64,000 bases of DNA from Anaeramoeba flamelloides. Lineage: Eukaryota; Metamonada; Anaeramoebidae. Under the pieces are notes generated by a model. The model had not been told where the DNA came from and did no database searches. It was given only the letters and a program-made list of their open reading frames with translations. Below, in pieces: positions 34,630-46,918 of this stretch (position 1 is its first letter; every line of letters starts with the position of its first letter). Made by a program: the position numbers and the translations under genes. Location of the stretch: the NCBI GenBank assembly GCA_027625915.1, contig JANTQA010000063.1, positions 8,265,501 through 8,329,500 on the forward strand, given 5' to 3'.

Positions 34630-35345
34630 TGATGATATTTTTAATTTTCGGTTAGGTTTTTTTTAATTTTTGAAATAAACAGAAAATTTTAATAAATTTT
34701 TGGTTTATATCAAAAAGTAAAAAAAAAACCCAAGAAACTTCCAAAATAAAATAGAAAGTCTCAAGAAAAGTGAGGAACTCGACCGACACTACTGTTGGGT
34801 CTTTTTAATTTTTGTAATAAACATAAAATTTAAGAAATTTTCGGTTTATATCAAAAAGTAAAAAAAAAACCCTAAGACATTTCCGGTTACCCTTTTGTAA
34901 TTTCTGAAATAAAGATAAAGTTTAAATAATTTTTCAGTTAATTTCAGTATTAAAAAAACCTAGGACATTCACATTCGATTTTTTTCAAGTTTTCCAGAAT
35001 TCAAAAGAATGGAGGAAAAATAATATAATTCTAAATTGATTCTTTTAAATCATCGAAAATCACAGTTAATGTTACTTGATTTAACCTTTTATACGTAAAA
35101 TCTAATTATTTTTACAGAAAAAACAGAAAACCACAAGAAAAACGATTATAGCTTTTTATTAGTCCCCGAAAAAATATGAAAATTTAAAGATTTTATTTTC
35201 ATTTCTTTAATTCTGGAAAATATTGGCACTTGATTACATTTCAAGGCCACTATATCAGGGTTTTCAGAATTCTAAAGAATAGAGTAAAATCTCTTGGATT
35301 TTACTATATTCTGCCGAACCCCAGAAAATTCAAGATATTTTCAAT
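34630..35345. repeat. cluster of J-type hairpins
   Basis: At least three successive imperfect hairpins (about 34653-34722, 34795-34873 and 34893-34960). Each is built from AGGTTTTTTTTAATTTTTGA, AAATAAAC, AAAATTT and the mirrored GGTTTATATC...AAAAACCC. Related modules containing TTTTCCAGAATTCAAAAGAA occur at 34990 and 35260. The same family is found near 9634, 56914 and 63781. Confidence 0.65.
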
Positions 35346-38300
35346 AGATTTTCAAGATTTTAACAAAATTAAGTAAAATATATAATTTTAACCTATAGTT
35401 TTCAACCCCACAAAAACACAGGATAGTTAATAGTTAGTAATTATATATATATATATATATATATATAAATTTTTAAATTAAAATCTTTTTTTTTTTTTTT
35501 GTGAAAATTTTAAATTCAGAATTGAATTTATTTGGATTTTTTGATATTTTTCTAAATTTTAGGAAATGTGTTTTCTTTATGAAGAAAAAATCTAAAAATT
35601 GGATCTATTTTTTTAAGAAAAATTATACTTTTTTTCATTTGTTATCGATTGTTTTTTAACAGTAATACGGTATTGAACTAAATTTATATTTCCTTGTTGT
35701 TTATTGTTTGCCCCCAGGTCTTTTTTTGGATACCGAAGGTCGAAAAAAGCAACAAACCTTTGGATTTGAAACTTGCATAGACTAAGTCTCCATTAACTAT
35801 TGGAGAACATTAAATATGTTTTTTATATCCAATTCCATTTATAAATGTTTTTTTACCCACGTTTGAATAAATATTTATATTGGAATAAAAATTCAAAATT
35901 TTTCCCAAATTACAATTTGCAAAATTCATTAAAATAAAAGGTTTTAAAAGCAGAATGTAAGATTTGTTCAAAAACAATTTAAACAAAAAATATTTGTAAT
36001 CTTCTATGGAATTTAGAAGTTTATTATATCTAATCTCAGTATTTTTTTTTAGTTCAGAAATACAAAATTGGAATTTAATTCTTGAGAAATTCCACAATTT
36101 GAAAAGAAATATACTCGAAAATAATTAACTTCAAGATTTTTATCACACTATAATTCTACTTCTTCTTTTTTTTTTTTGAGAAAAAAAAACAGATTATAAA
36201 TTAAATAAGGAAATAAAATATCCAAAAAACTGAAAAGTTGAAATGGTTATATCTTATTTACAAGTTGTATATACCCGGTAAAACAAATAACAAAAAAAAT
36301 AAAAATCAATGGATATAATAAAATACGTTGTCAAAAATTTTCGAGAAAAACAAAAAAAAAAGATTACTAAATTTGTTTAAATTCTACAAGAAATTATTTA
36401 TAGAACAAATATCCAGATTTTCCAACTATTTTTTTTTTTTTTCGAATATTTCTCATGAAATGAACACGACTCGAACTAATACGAATGGACGTGAAAAGTT
36501 TACATAATCAAAACTTAATTAGTACTAATTGAAAAAAAAAAAAAGAAAATAAATAATAATAGATAAAATAGGAAAAAAAAAATGAAAAACAAATACAAAA
36601 AGATTTTTATAAATCGAAAAAAATATAAAATCGAAAGACAGAATATTACTTTTTTTGGTTTAGAAATTTTTTATAGGATCTAATAACAGTAAAATCCCGG
36701 AAAAAAATTGTAAAATTTAATTTACTGGGATCATAATATTTGTATTACAACCAATAAAAACAGTTTAATTTTTTTTTAAATACCAAAAATTCCAAAATAT
36801 ATCTGAACTTTATTCAGTCAAAGTTGCTAACATTATTTTTAAATTTTAAATATTTATTAAATAAATGATCTTTGTGATTAAATTTGAAATAAGTAGAATA
36901 ACAAATAACAAAGAATAGTTGATACCCGCCCAAATATAAAAAATTGAATGTATTTACTTAAAAATAGAAACCCCCGAATTCTTAGGAAACTATTCATAAA
37001 AATAAGAATATTCATTTTGATCTTCAATTGAAGATCCAAATAAAATTCCAACAAAAAAAAAAAATTATTTCTCTAAAAATCATTTTTCTCTTATCAAGAA
37101 CGTTAGAATAACACATTTTTATCAAGTGACTACCAATCTTGCTGCAAAAAAAATTTGAAAACAAATTAAGTGTCAAAAAAAAAATGAAAAAAAAAAAAGT
37201 AAAATGTGAAAAAATTGATTTCAATTTTGGAATTTCCAAAATACAATTTTCCTTTCAAACCCCTTTAAATGTATAATTCACCCATTATGACTTGGTTTAC
37301 TTTGACTAAAATATGGTTTAAATCAAAAACTACTGAAAATTTTTTACTCTTTACATCAAAAAAAACATATAATTTTCGAAAATAATTATAATAAAGAGAG
37401 TTACATAAAACGGGAAAATTTCACTTTTTAGAAATTCTAAATTAGATCAAAACATACTATTTTTAATAATTTATTTTGCTCTTGATTTTAACTTTCATAA
37501 ACACTTTCTGAAAAATAATTGATTTTTTTCTCAGTATCTAAAAAACAGACAAATAAAAATCTTAAAAGGTAAAAATATAATTTAAATTTATTTGTTCAAA
37601 AAGTATTTAAAACTTACAAAAAAAATTCACATAATTAATTTTTTTTTTTTGTTGAATTAATTAAAAATTTATCATAGTTTTATGGTTCTATTGAAAATGT
37701 GAAAACTATTTGAAATTTTTTTGAACTTTTCTATTTTGAAAACATGAAAAATTTTTCAGAATTAAAACTTTTTAAAAGTTTACTTTTTCAATAAAGCAAG
37801 AAATTAACATTTAAAGATTAGGTTTAAAGGTTGAAGTCTAAATATAAGTATTTCTAATTATTAAAAATGTTAACTTTATTTGAATAGAAAACTATTAATT
37901 TGAAGAAACCCTTAAAAAAGCTTCCACTTTTTAAAATATCTCTCTAATTTAATTTATTTTTTTTATCAATGTTAAATAAATAATGTTTGTTTTTGGAAAA
38001 AAACCTGTTTGAATTTTTTTATTCGCTTTTCAGCTTTGTTGGATTATAAATAATAAAAATTAATTATTTGGTTTTGTAATTTTTTACAACAATTGTTTAA
38101 TTGTAAGAAAATTCCCAAACTTTCAGGTGAAATGGTATTCTTTTCAAAAATTAATTTTATCAGAAAAATATTTAAAATTAATAAATCATTCTTATGTGTG
38201 TGTATAAATTTTTGAAATTAATTTTTAAAATTAATCGCACACTAAATTTATTTTCAAAAAAATTAAAAATATAAAAAACAAAATTTTAAATACCCAAGTT

Positions 38301-40364
38301 TTTTATCAGAGAATTTTCCCAAAAAATAATTTTTTTACGTTTTTATTAATTAAACTGAAAATATAGAGTATATAAATGAAAAGAAATATTGTTAATCAAA
38401 CAAGTAATTTAATATTGAATAAATTTTCTTTTTTTAAAGAATTTTTAAAAAATAGGAAAAAGATCAATAAAATTTAGTAAATCTGGAATATTGTTAGTAT
38501 AACGCTTAAACCTGGTAACAACACGACACAAATTAAAAGCTATGTTTCTTTTTTTGAAAATATCATACATTTAAAGATCAAAAAATGGACAATAAGGATA
38601 GAGTAAATAGGATATTGGTTTCTTAAAGTTCTTTTATTAAAAGATAAAAACCAAAAAAGGAACAAATCTCAAAATTTTTGAGATAAAAATTAGATTCAAT
38701 CTTAAAACACAACTTAAGGAAGTAAATACATTTTACAATTTTTAAAAATTTTTATTGTGTGAACATTACTGAAAAATATTTTTTGAGTACCAGCAGATCT
38801 TGAAACTTTGAAACCAAAACATCACATCTGTAGCTCTATTTGCCAAAAGTAAATGAAAAAAAAGTAATTTAGAGTTGAATATTCCATTTTCCCATTTTTT
38901 GAACATTTTTTTTGCTGTTAATTTTTTTGTTTTATTAAATTTCTATTTTGGAACGAAAAATTTGTTTATAAAAATGAGTGAAAATAATCCTTGTGTAAAC
39001 CAAAAAAATTATACCCGAAAAGGTGTGAATTTTAAACAAATATTTTCTTTTAGAATATCAAACACTAAAGATCACCTTTCCAAATAAATTTATTGAAATC
39101 AAAAATGAAATAAAAAAAAACAAATAAAAATATATTTTCGAAGATTTTTTTTCTGTATCTTCTTAATTTGTATGAATCCAATCAATTTATTACCTTGGAT
39201 TTCTTGCCCCATTACTATTTAGTATTATTTTACAAAACATGTTTTTACAAATTTGCTTTCAAAATTCTTTTTTCAAATAATTTTTATAAAAAATCCCCAA
39301 AATATAATGGATACTATTTCAAAAATCAAAAGAAAGGGGTTTAATTTTTGTAATCATAAAAAAATTACAAAAGATTCAATCTAAAATAAAACAAAAATTT
39401 AGAAAAAAATTCAATCATGGGTTCAGAATTATTTTTAGTTCACAATTGAATATAAAATAAATAATCATCAAATAAAACAAATTTGTCCAATCAAATTTAT
39501 TTCTGAAGATAAATTAAAAAAAAAAAAATATTTTTTGAACCTTATCAAGAATTAGATTAATCAAATGAAATTAGGAAATTAAGTCATTTTGAAAATTCTA
39601 ATGAAATAAATAGTAATTTATTTATCAAACATATTACAAACAACAATATTTCCACGAAGAATTAAAAACAAAATCAAATTAAGAAGAAGTAATCATATCA
39701 AATTTTAAAGATAAGATCAAGAAATAAATGATTTGTATTTATTTTTATAAGAATAATCTTTTCATATATTTTTGAATTCCAATTTTTTAGTTAGTATGAA
39801 AATATATTATACTAGGATATATCCCACTTCCATATTTATTAAAATATCAATACATATGGTTAAATAGATTATTTGAAGAATTCAGTTTCTCATAAATGAT
39901 GTCACTCACAATTTGAAAAATGTACTTACTCCCTTAAGAGAAAATCAAAAAACCACATTTTCGAAAAAAATTTGAAAAATTATGAACAATTTCAAATTAC
40001 GAAAAATTGTACTCAAATTAAAAAGTAATTTCCTGAAAAATTGATTTGACTTCAGACCTATTCTTGGGTAATAAATTAGATTTTTTATATAACACAAAAA
40101 GAAAAAATATACATGATTTTTTTTTTGAAAAAGGTTTGATTCTTTCAACAAGATATTTGGTATTTCATTCACACTCCTTTTTAAGGAGAAATTACTTTTT
40201 AAAAGCTTGTTTTCAATTTCTTAATACCAAGATTCCCGACAAGAGAAGGAATGTGTACGAAACCCATTGTAGGTTACCAAAACCTGAGAATTGATGATGT
40301 AAGAAATAATAAAGAACTATTTTTTCGTTTTTCCAAATAAATTCTGTTATTTTTCAAAAATTGA
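35346..40364. other. 5-kb intergenic region
   Basis: No supported gene. It contains an (AT)n tract at 35442-35466, a degenerate relative of the kinase-intron foldback at about 37710-37945 and an inverted H fragment at about 38590-38700. Several open stretches were seen (35810-36097 minus, 38973-39087 plus, 40046-40294 plus) without domain, start or splice support. Confidence 0.45.
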
Positions 40365-43300
40365 ATGACCTATATAAATAGTTCAAGTTCTAGTGATGAA
40401 GAAGAAAACGATCAAATTGTAATTAAAATTGTAATGCTTGGACAGTGTGGTACTGGCAAAACTTCCATAGTTATTCGTTTTGTGAAGGATGAATTCATTG
40501 AAAATACAAAAACAACTGTTGGTGCCAATTTTTTTTTACGATCAATGAATTTTGATGAAAAAACGTTTTGTGTGAGGTAATGTACGCTTCTCTTTGTATT
40601 TTTTTTGGTTTTTCAAAAATTACATAATTACTTTTTTTTTTTTTTTTTCATTTTTAGAAAACCTTCTTCACAGACAAAGGAAATTCCACTCATTAATTCA
40701 CAAAAACAAATTCCTATTGTTGAACTTCATTCGGATCAATCAAAGCAAAATTATCCAATTTATAGATGATCTTGAATTTTAAGATCAGTCTTTTTGAATT
40801 AACAAAAAACCTTTCAAAATGCTTTTTTCATTTAACCACTAATCAGACAATTTTTGAATTTCATTCGACAATCAATCATTTTCAATTCACAGTATACCTA
40901 AAAAACACGTAATATGACTTATATTACTTCTATGTTCTTGTAAAGATACAACAGATAAATTTTTTGTTTTTTTTGCAAGCAATCGCCAACAAAAAAAACG
41001 AACAGAGACAGGCAAACTATGTACTAAACGATTCAAAAAGCGATTTATTTGAAAACAAAACACTTTTTTTGATGAATAACTCGAAATTGAAAGTACTATT
41101 TCTCACACCAAATTTGAGACACATTGAAAGCTCAAGTGTCAAATTTTAAAATTACTTTAAAAATCAAATTCTCCTCTTGAAAATTTTATCTCAAAGTTCA
41201 ACCGTGAACCTTAATTAAGTTTCTAAAAATATCGTTTCTAATTAATTTTATGAAGATCTTTGGAGTTTTTTCAACATAATTATAAGAAAAAATTGTAGAA
41301 CTTGAAATTTATAAATTTTAATTTACTAATGGAAAATAACAGTATGGTCGAACAAAATACCCTCGCCCTGACCATAAAACCCGTGTTCCGAATAAACCTT
41401 GTGTTTTTTTTTTCTTCTTGTTCCAAGGTAACATCCAATTCAGTGACCAATATTATATATAATGCCAAATCAATTTTAGAAGTAAAACTCCTTGATATTT
41501 TCAGTAAATTTTAAATTTGGAATGTAATTTGTTCAAAATAGTCAAAATTTTCCATTTTTTTCAATTATTTTCAATTGCTTTGTTGACTAAAAAGATTTTT
41601 TCAAAATATTAACACAATTTCTTGATAAAAATTTTGCAATTTGACCCTTCATTGTTCGACTTTTTATTTGAATAAAAGAACTTTAAGAAACCAATACCAT
41701 ATTTATTTAAATTTTATTATTGATTTCTTTGATCATTTAATGTTTAAGTCTTCTAGAATAAAAAAACATGTCTTTTAATTTGAAACACAGATTTATCAAG
41801 TCTTCATGGGTTATTTTAACAACAGTAGTGACTTGAGATTTTAGAGTTTTTGAGAAAAAAAAAACAAAATGCGAACGAAAATTATTGATCAAATTAGTTT
41901 TTATTGACGCCCAGACAAATCTAATTTTAAAAAAATTCATAATTGTTATTAAGTGATTTGTTTGATACATAATTTTTAGTATACATCCGAAACAAGAAAA
42001 CTTCAATTTAATTTCGAATTGAATCACTCGGCTAATATTCAAAATTCAAAAAAAAACAAAACAATTAAGGGCTACGTTCCCACCTTTGAGGGGGTTGAGT
42101 AATTGTATTATTTCACTTTCGCTTCTCAAAAAAAATTTTCACACCAAAGAAATTGGACAAAAAAAAAAAAAAAAAAACATTTTTTGTCATCTTTACTTTT
42201 TCACCAAGACTATTTTTCTTTGTTATTCAATGAAAAGGAAAATTATAAATAACAAAAAAAATAATTGCAAAAAATGGCTTTTGGGGATTTTAAAGTGTAT
42301 TTCAAATTTGAGAACATTTCAGACTTGTACAAGCGAATTTAAAAAAAATGTAGAATAGCCCAAGAAAATATTGTGAGTTCAGAAAGTTGGAATGGAAATT
42401 CTAAAATATAAAATCAAAATTTGGTATGATCTAACAAGGTAAAAATTGTGAAAATTGTTGAAATTATGAAAATTTCACATTGTTTCTAAAAGAAATTCTC
42501 CTTGGGCAAATATTACTTGGATTACATAACTTATTCAAAAGTGATTTTATCGATTATTTCACTGTTTTCACCAAAAAACGTAGTCCTTAAGGGAGTAGTA
42601 TTTTTTGAAAATAAAATGAAATCTTGTAAAGATCTTGAAAACAATTTTTTTTGTAATTTGTCTTTCGACTTATGAAATGAATTAGTTCACCTCATTTAAA
42701 CAATTTATTAATTAAGAGTCTATTTTTTAAAATCCAAAATTCACCTGGTTTCAATATAAAACTAAAAAAAAATAACCTATTATTTTTTAAAAAAATTAAG
42801 TTAATTTTTGAAAAATGGTAAAACATATTTTTTTTTTTAGGTTGGAAAGTAATTGATTTTGATTGAAAATTTTTTATTTTTATATTATTTTTAATAATTA
42901 ATATTTCAATACAAATCTCAGCCAAGAAAACTAATTAAAGTATAGGTGATTTAATCAATGAATATATGATAAAAGTTTAACAAAAGTTTCTCAATTAAAT
43001 TGATATCTATTAAGCAAATTTTTTTTATTCTTTAAGGTTTTAAAAAAAGTTGTTTTCTGATTTTCCAAAAAATCAAAAAAAATTACAAAAAACTTTTCAA
43101 TTTTGAAAAATTTTATTTTAACAAATTTTTTGGTCTTATTCACAAGAATCCTTATAACAATTCAAATCATTTTTGCCCGGAAAAAATTGATTTTGAATTT
43201 TGAGGATAAAATTACAAAATTCCCAAATATCTTGAAGAAAATTTTATTTTGAAAAATCGAATTTCATCTTAGAACAAAAATAGAATTTCTTTGCTAAAAT

Positions 43301-45248
43301 TTTTAAACGACTAAAAAACTTTAAGGATTATAACCAATATTCTTAAAAAAAATACAATTATTTTTCAATATTGTTTGAATAAATCAATTTTTTTGGTTAA
43401 GGGATTAGCGTCACCATATATTTCTCAATAATCCAAGTATGCTATAATTGGGTGTAAATGATATTAGTGCACCATGTCTCAAATAGCTCTAAAAAATCTA
43501 TTATAAATCTTATTGCACAACAAATTATTACATTTTTTACTAAGGATCACTATTAAAAAGTTTCATTTTGTTAAAATTTTTTTAATTCCTTTTCCAAATC
43601 TAAAAATAGAAACTCCAAAATACAGTATTCTGGTATAGTAGGGAAAAAAATATCGGACATGAAAAAAATCCCGGGCAAGATTTTTAATTGTGAGTATTAG
43701 TAAAATTTTTGTCTTATTTCAATTAAATCCTTATTATAAATAACCAATTTTTTGAGGAGATTAGTAATAAACCTACCTAAAGTTCATCAAAGTAAGGTGT
43801 CTCTAGAATACTCAAGTAATTGTTTGATAGCCATATGTTGATCAACTTTTTTTGAAAAACAATCGAGTTTTATTGAGGTTTACTAGAGTTTGGAAAATGA
43901 TAATTTTTCTTATTTTTTTTTGATTGATTGAATGGTGTTTTGAACAAGTGTGATTTCATCAATCATCATTCTAATAAGTGGGTGAGTTATAATTGAAAAA
44001 GTTCGATTCTTAAAAAAAGGAATTTGATTGTAAATAAATGAAATTACACAATAATTTTACTAATATTCACAATTAAAAATCTTTTCCGGGATTTTTTTCA
44101 TGTCCGGTATTTTTTTCACTGCTCTATTTAATAATTTAGATTTAGAACTTCCAAAAGTAACTATTTTTTAAATTTTTGAATTTCAAAGATTAACTCAATA
44201 ATCATCAACATAAAAACCCAAAGAATGATTAGTTTTGTTTGCTTTTGATGCAGCTAATTGTAGAATCAATATATTTCCATTATTTCAGAAATAATTAGTA
44301 AAAAATATATTGGTTAATTATTGAATTTTTCAAAAAAAAGAATTTTTTAGCAACTAATCTACATTTTGCCACAAATTTAAGAAAGATATTTTGTGTCTTT
44401 GGATTTCTGAATATTGATAATTCAATATTTAAATTTGTGGCGAAATGCAGATTTTTTTCTGAAATTGTTGGGATTTTTTACTAATACATAGATCATTTTT
44501 AATTGATTAGATCAACAAATATTACTACTTCGCTAATCGATTTTTTAGAGACATTTGAACCATGTAGCACTAATGCGGTTAAACCAATAACAACATACTT
44601 TGATCGTGGGCTTCTCCTTGGTAGACGCTAATCCCTTAACCAAAAGAATTATCTCAAAAAAGAAAAAAAATCTTTAGATTGATAGTCCTGGTAACAAAGA
44701 CTTGTTATTGTATAATAATGATTAAAATGACAATAAACTGGGTAAAAAATTGTTATAATGTGACAAATAAAATGAATTTAATAGTTTTCTTTTTCAGAAA
44801 AAATGGAAAAAAAAAAAATTGATCTAACAAAAAAAAGCATTCACATTATTCCTAATTTCAAAAATGACCAAAGAAAAACAGTTTCACAGAGGATCTCAAA
44901 AACTAAAATTCAATTAACAAAAAAAATTTCAAAAGATCTTCAATTACAAAAATTCATAAAACAAAAAAAAATTCAAAGGATTGTCAATTCAAAAAATCCA
45001 ATTAAAAAAAAAAGTTGAAGAGTATCATCAATTTCAAAAATCCAAATTTTAAGAAAAAAAAAATAATTCTTTTCTTGTTTTATGTTTCCAAAGGGTTAAA
45101 ATTCTTCAATTCGAAACAAATCATTTTCTTTCAGGACACAAAATCAATTTAATTTGATTTAATCTGAATTTGTAGTTTTTTGTAACCCATTATATCTGGC
45201 GGGTCAATGATTTTATAATATTCTTTCTGTAAAAATAACTCATTTGAG

Positions 45249-45279
<31 letters not shown>

Positions 45280-46918
45280 CGAGATCTCAAAAAGCACCCA
45301 AATAGCGACATACTTTAAAACTAACAAAGTTGTATTCAAAATTATATATTCAAAACGATTTAAATTGGAAATTGAGTATCTCTCTTTGGAACTTTTTTCT
45401 AAAAATATTTTAGTTTTTCATTGTTGATTTTTAGAGATTGATCATACATCACATGTTGATTACTTTTCAATTGGTATCAGTCACTGATAAAAAATACAAA
45501 TTTTTTTTTTCCCATTCCAAAAAATTATTTTTCACCATAATTACTCAAACCTTAAAAAATTTTTAAACAGCTTTCTAAAAAAATTCCTTTTAGGGAATAT
45601 TATACAAAATCAACTTATTTTACAAAATAAGACTTACCCTTCTTCTTTTTCTTTTTAAAAAAATAATTGTTTATTTCGTATCTTTTATCTAAAGTAGGGT
45701 GTGAATATGAGATCTTGTTTTAGTTGAATACACAATCCATTCAATACCTTCATTAAAATTATAAGATTATTTTTTTCTTTATTAATATAAAAAGAGGTTT
45801 TTACAAAATACAGAAAAATTAAAAGAAAAAAATAATATTTTTTAAAAAAAATCACATAAATCACAGAAACTAAAGCGTACCCACATTTTTTTTTAGAGAA
45901 AATTGAAATCTTATGCCCCTATCAAAAAATGGAAAACAATCAAAAATCTAGGGTGTGTTTTGTCTTTGTTTGAAAAAAAAAAAATAAATGTAATATTTTC
46001 TTAATGTGTTTTGTTAAATCTTCTTTATTTTTTAAAATAAAAACTATTTTGACACTTTTTGTAACCCTAAAAAACACTTCACTTAAAATATCATGTGAAT
46101 AAAAAAAAGAATAATATTGTTAATGAAATAATAAAATTTAAATCAATCAAATTATTATGATACTAATTTAACATTTTTATTTTAAAAATTTGAAAAAAGT
46201 TAAAATTAATGCTTATTATTTTTATTTATTTATTTTGTTTCTACCAAATTTTTTAAACTGAACACACCAATCTTTTCAAATATTGAACATTATTAATATA
46301 GATTGTGGGACACTTCTGGCCAAGAAAGATTTGATTCGTTAACTCCTTTATATTACCGAAATGCAAATATTGCAATTTTGGTTTATGATGTAAAAAATAT
46401 AACCTCACTTGAAAAGGTGAAATATTGGGTAAAAGAAATTAAAAATAATGTAAAAGTAATGCCCCTACTTGTAATCGTTGGAAATAAAATGGATGAATAT
46501 AACGAAGAACTTGATTATGACACTTTAGAAAAGGCAAAACTAATTTCCAAAAAAATAGGTGCAACAGTCGCTCAAACGTCAGCAAAAACGGGTGAAGGTT
46601 TGTTGATTTTTTTTTTTTTTTCATTTTATTATTTTTTTTATTCAACTATCTAATACCAAAAACCAAAATAAATGAAATACACACACACACACATATATAT
46701 ATATAAATATATTTTTTGCCATAACTATTTCTTTTTAAAAAGGTATCAATCAACTTTTTGAAGATATTACTAAAAAATTAATCCTCGAAAGATCATCACA
46801 ATTTTTCAATAGTATCGAACTCAATAATTATACCAATTCCTCATCACAACAACCCGATTTGGATACAAAGGTCAAACTTGAAGAGGATGAAGAAGAAAGA
46901 GGTCTTTGCTGTTGGTGA
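40365..46918 (+). CDS. Rab-family small GTPase, Rab5/21-like
   Basis: Three exons, 40365-40576, 46302-46597 and 46743-46918, give 227 residues. Motifs are the P-loop GQCGTGKTS (26-34), switch I TTVGANF with Thr51, WDTSGQERF (73-81), VGNKMD (130-135) and TSAK (163-166). The C-terminus RGLCCW is a CCX Rab geranylgeranylation signal. WVKEI and the TxGANF switch resemble Rab5/21/22, which work in early endosome fusion; that assignment is tentative. Intron 1 (GTAATG...ATATAG, phase 2) is 5,725 bp and intron 2 (GTTTGT...AAAAAG, phase 1) is 145 bp. Both junctions restore contiguous Rab sequence. Oddities are the N-terminal SSSSSDEEEND extension and Ser76 in place of the near-invariant Ala of DTAGQE, next to the catalytic Gln78. 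Confidence 0.9.
40658..40769 (+). other. candidate alternative terminal exon of the Rab gene
   Basis: Begins directly after a poly-T and CATTTTTAG acceptor and is in phase with exon 1 across an 81-bp intron. The joined frame adds 36 residues (KPSSQTKEIPLINSQKQ, then VELHSDQSKQNYPIYR) and stops at 40767. Composition is exon-like, unlike the surrounding intron. If used, it yields a 107-residue protein with the P-loop and switch I but no switch II, NKxD or prenylation motif. Confidence 0.4.
40980..41149 (+). other. second protein-like open stretch in Rab intron 1
   Basis: Follows a TTTTTTGCAAG acceptor-like sequence and reads ANKKNEQRQANYVLNDSKSD, then NNSKLKVLF, to a stop at 41147. G+C is raised relative to the intron. 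It has no recognised domain and no obvious upstream exon in matching phase. Confidence 0.25.
41402..41830 (+). repeat. dispersed repeat family H, copy 4
   Basis: Lies in Rab intron 1 and is collinear with copies 1 and 3 (TTCCAAGGTAACATCCAATT, CTTTAAGAAACCAATACC, TTAACAACAGTA). It is preceded by a partial L copy at about 41215-41300, the same L-then-H order as at 22178-22905 although L is inverted there. Confidence 0.65.
43401..44635. mobile_element. TTAA-target transposon F2, itself carrying element D3
   Basis: Perfect 12-bp terminal inverted repeats GGGATTAGCGTC / GACGCTAATCCC, flanked on both sides by TTAA (43397-43400 and 44636-44639). The related empty site in repeat I copy 1 has one TTAA, so TTAA is the target duplication, as for piggyBac-type elements. 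1,235 bp in total, 487 bp of which is nested D3. Relatives are F1 (28411-29365) and F3 (51394-52045). No transposase frame, so it is non-autonomous. Confidence 0.85.
43637..44123. mobile_element. terminal-inverted-repeat element D3
   Basis: About 487 bp, inserted in F2. The left end GGGAAAAAAATATCGGACAT, then GAAAAAAATCCCGGG, then TTTTTAATTGTGAGTATTAG, is mirrored at the right end by AATCTTTTCCGGGATTTTTT and CATGTCCGGTATTTTTTT. The two A-rich sub-repeats plus inner TTTTTAATTG motif match D2 and D4. F1 and F3 lack this block, confirming that it is a later insertion. Confidence 0.85.
44803..45018 (+). other. Lys-rich 71-codon open stretch in Rab intron 1
   Basis: Starts ATG five bases after a TTTTCTTTTTCAG acceptor-like site and reads a basic sequence (IDLTKKSIHIIPNFKND, then VSQRISKTKIQLTKK). 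No domain was recognised. The Lys/Ile-rich content can arise by chance in A-rich DNA. It could be a nested gene, an alternative first exon or noise. Confidence 0.25.

Larger units (their letters stand above)
43065..44775 (-). repeat. repeat I, copy 2, split by element F2
   Basis: The reverse complement of 43065-43396 plus 44640-44775 matches 11505-12170 block by block. Element F2 sits between the two halves. The uninterrupted counterpart at 11863-11866 carries a single TTAA where this copy has TTAA on both sides of F2. Confidence 0.75.
40577..46301 (+). other. 5.7-kb intron 1 of the Rab gene
   Basis: The exons on either side fit with no residues missing (CVR-LWDTSGQE). The interior holds an alternative-exon candidate (40658-40769), L and H copies (41215-41830), a three-level nested transposon block (43065-44775), a Lys-rich open stretch (44803-45018) and a poly-A tract (45248-45275). 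It is some 40 times longer than the other Rab intron. Confidence 0.85.

Noticed and set aside
38973-39087. Small plus-strand frame starting MSENNPCVNQ
   Set aside because: Only 37 codons with no homologue recognised; such frames are expected by chance in this much sequence.
40046-40294. 82-codon frame just upstream of the Rab start
   Set aside because: No Met start in good context and no domain; more likely the Rab 5' flank.
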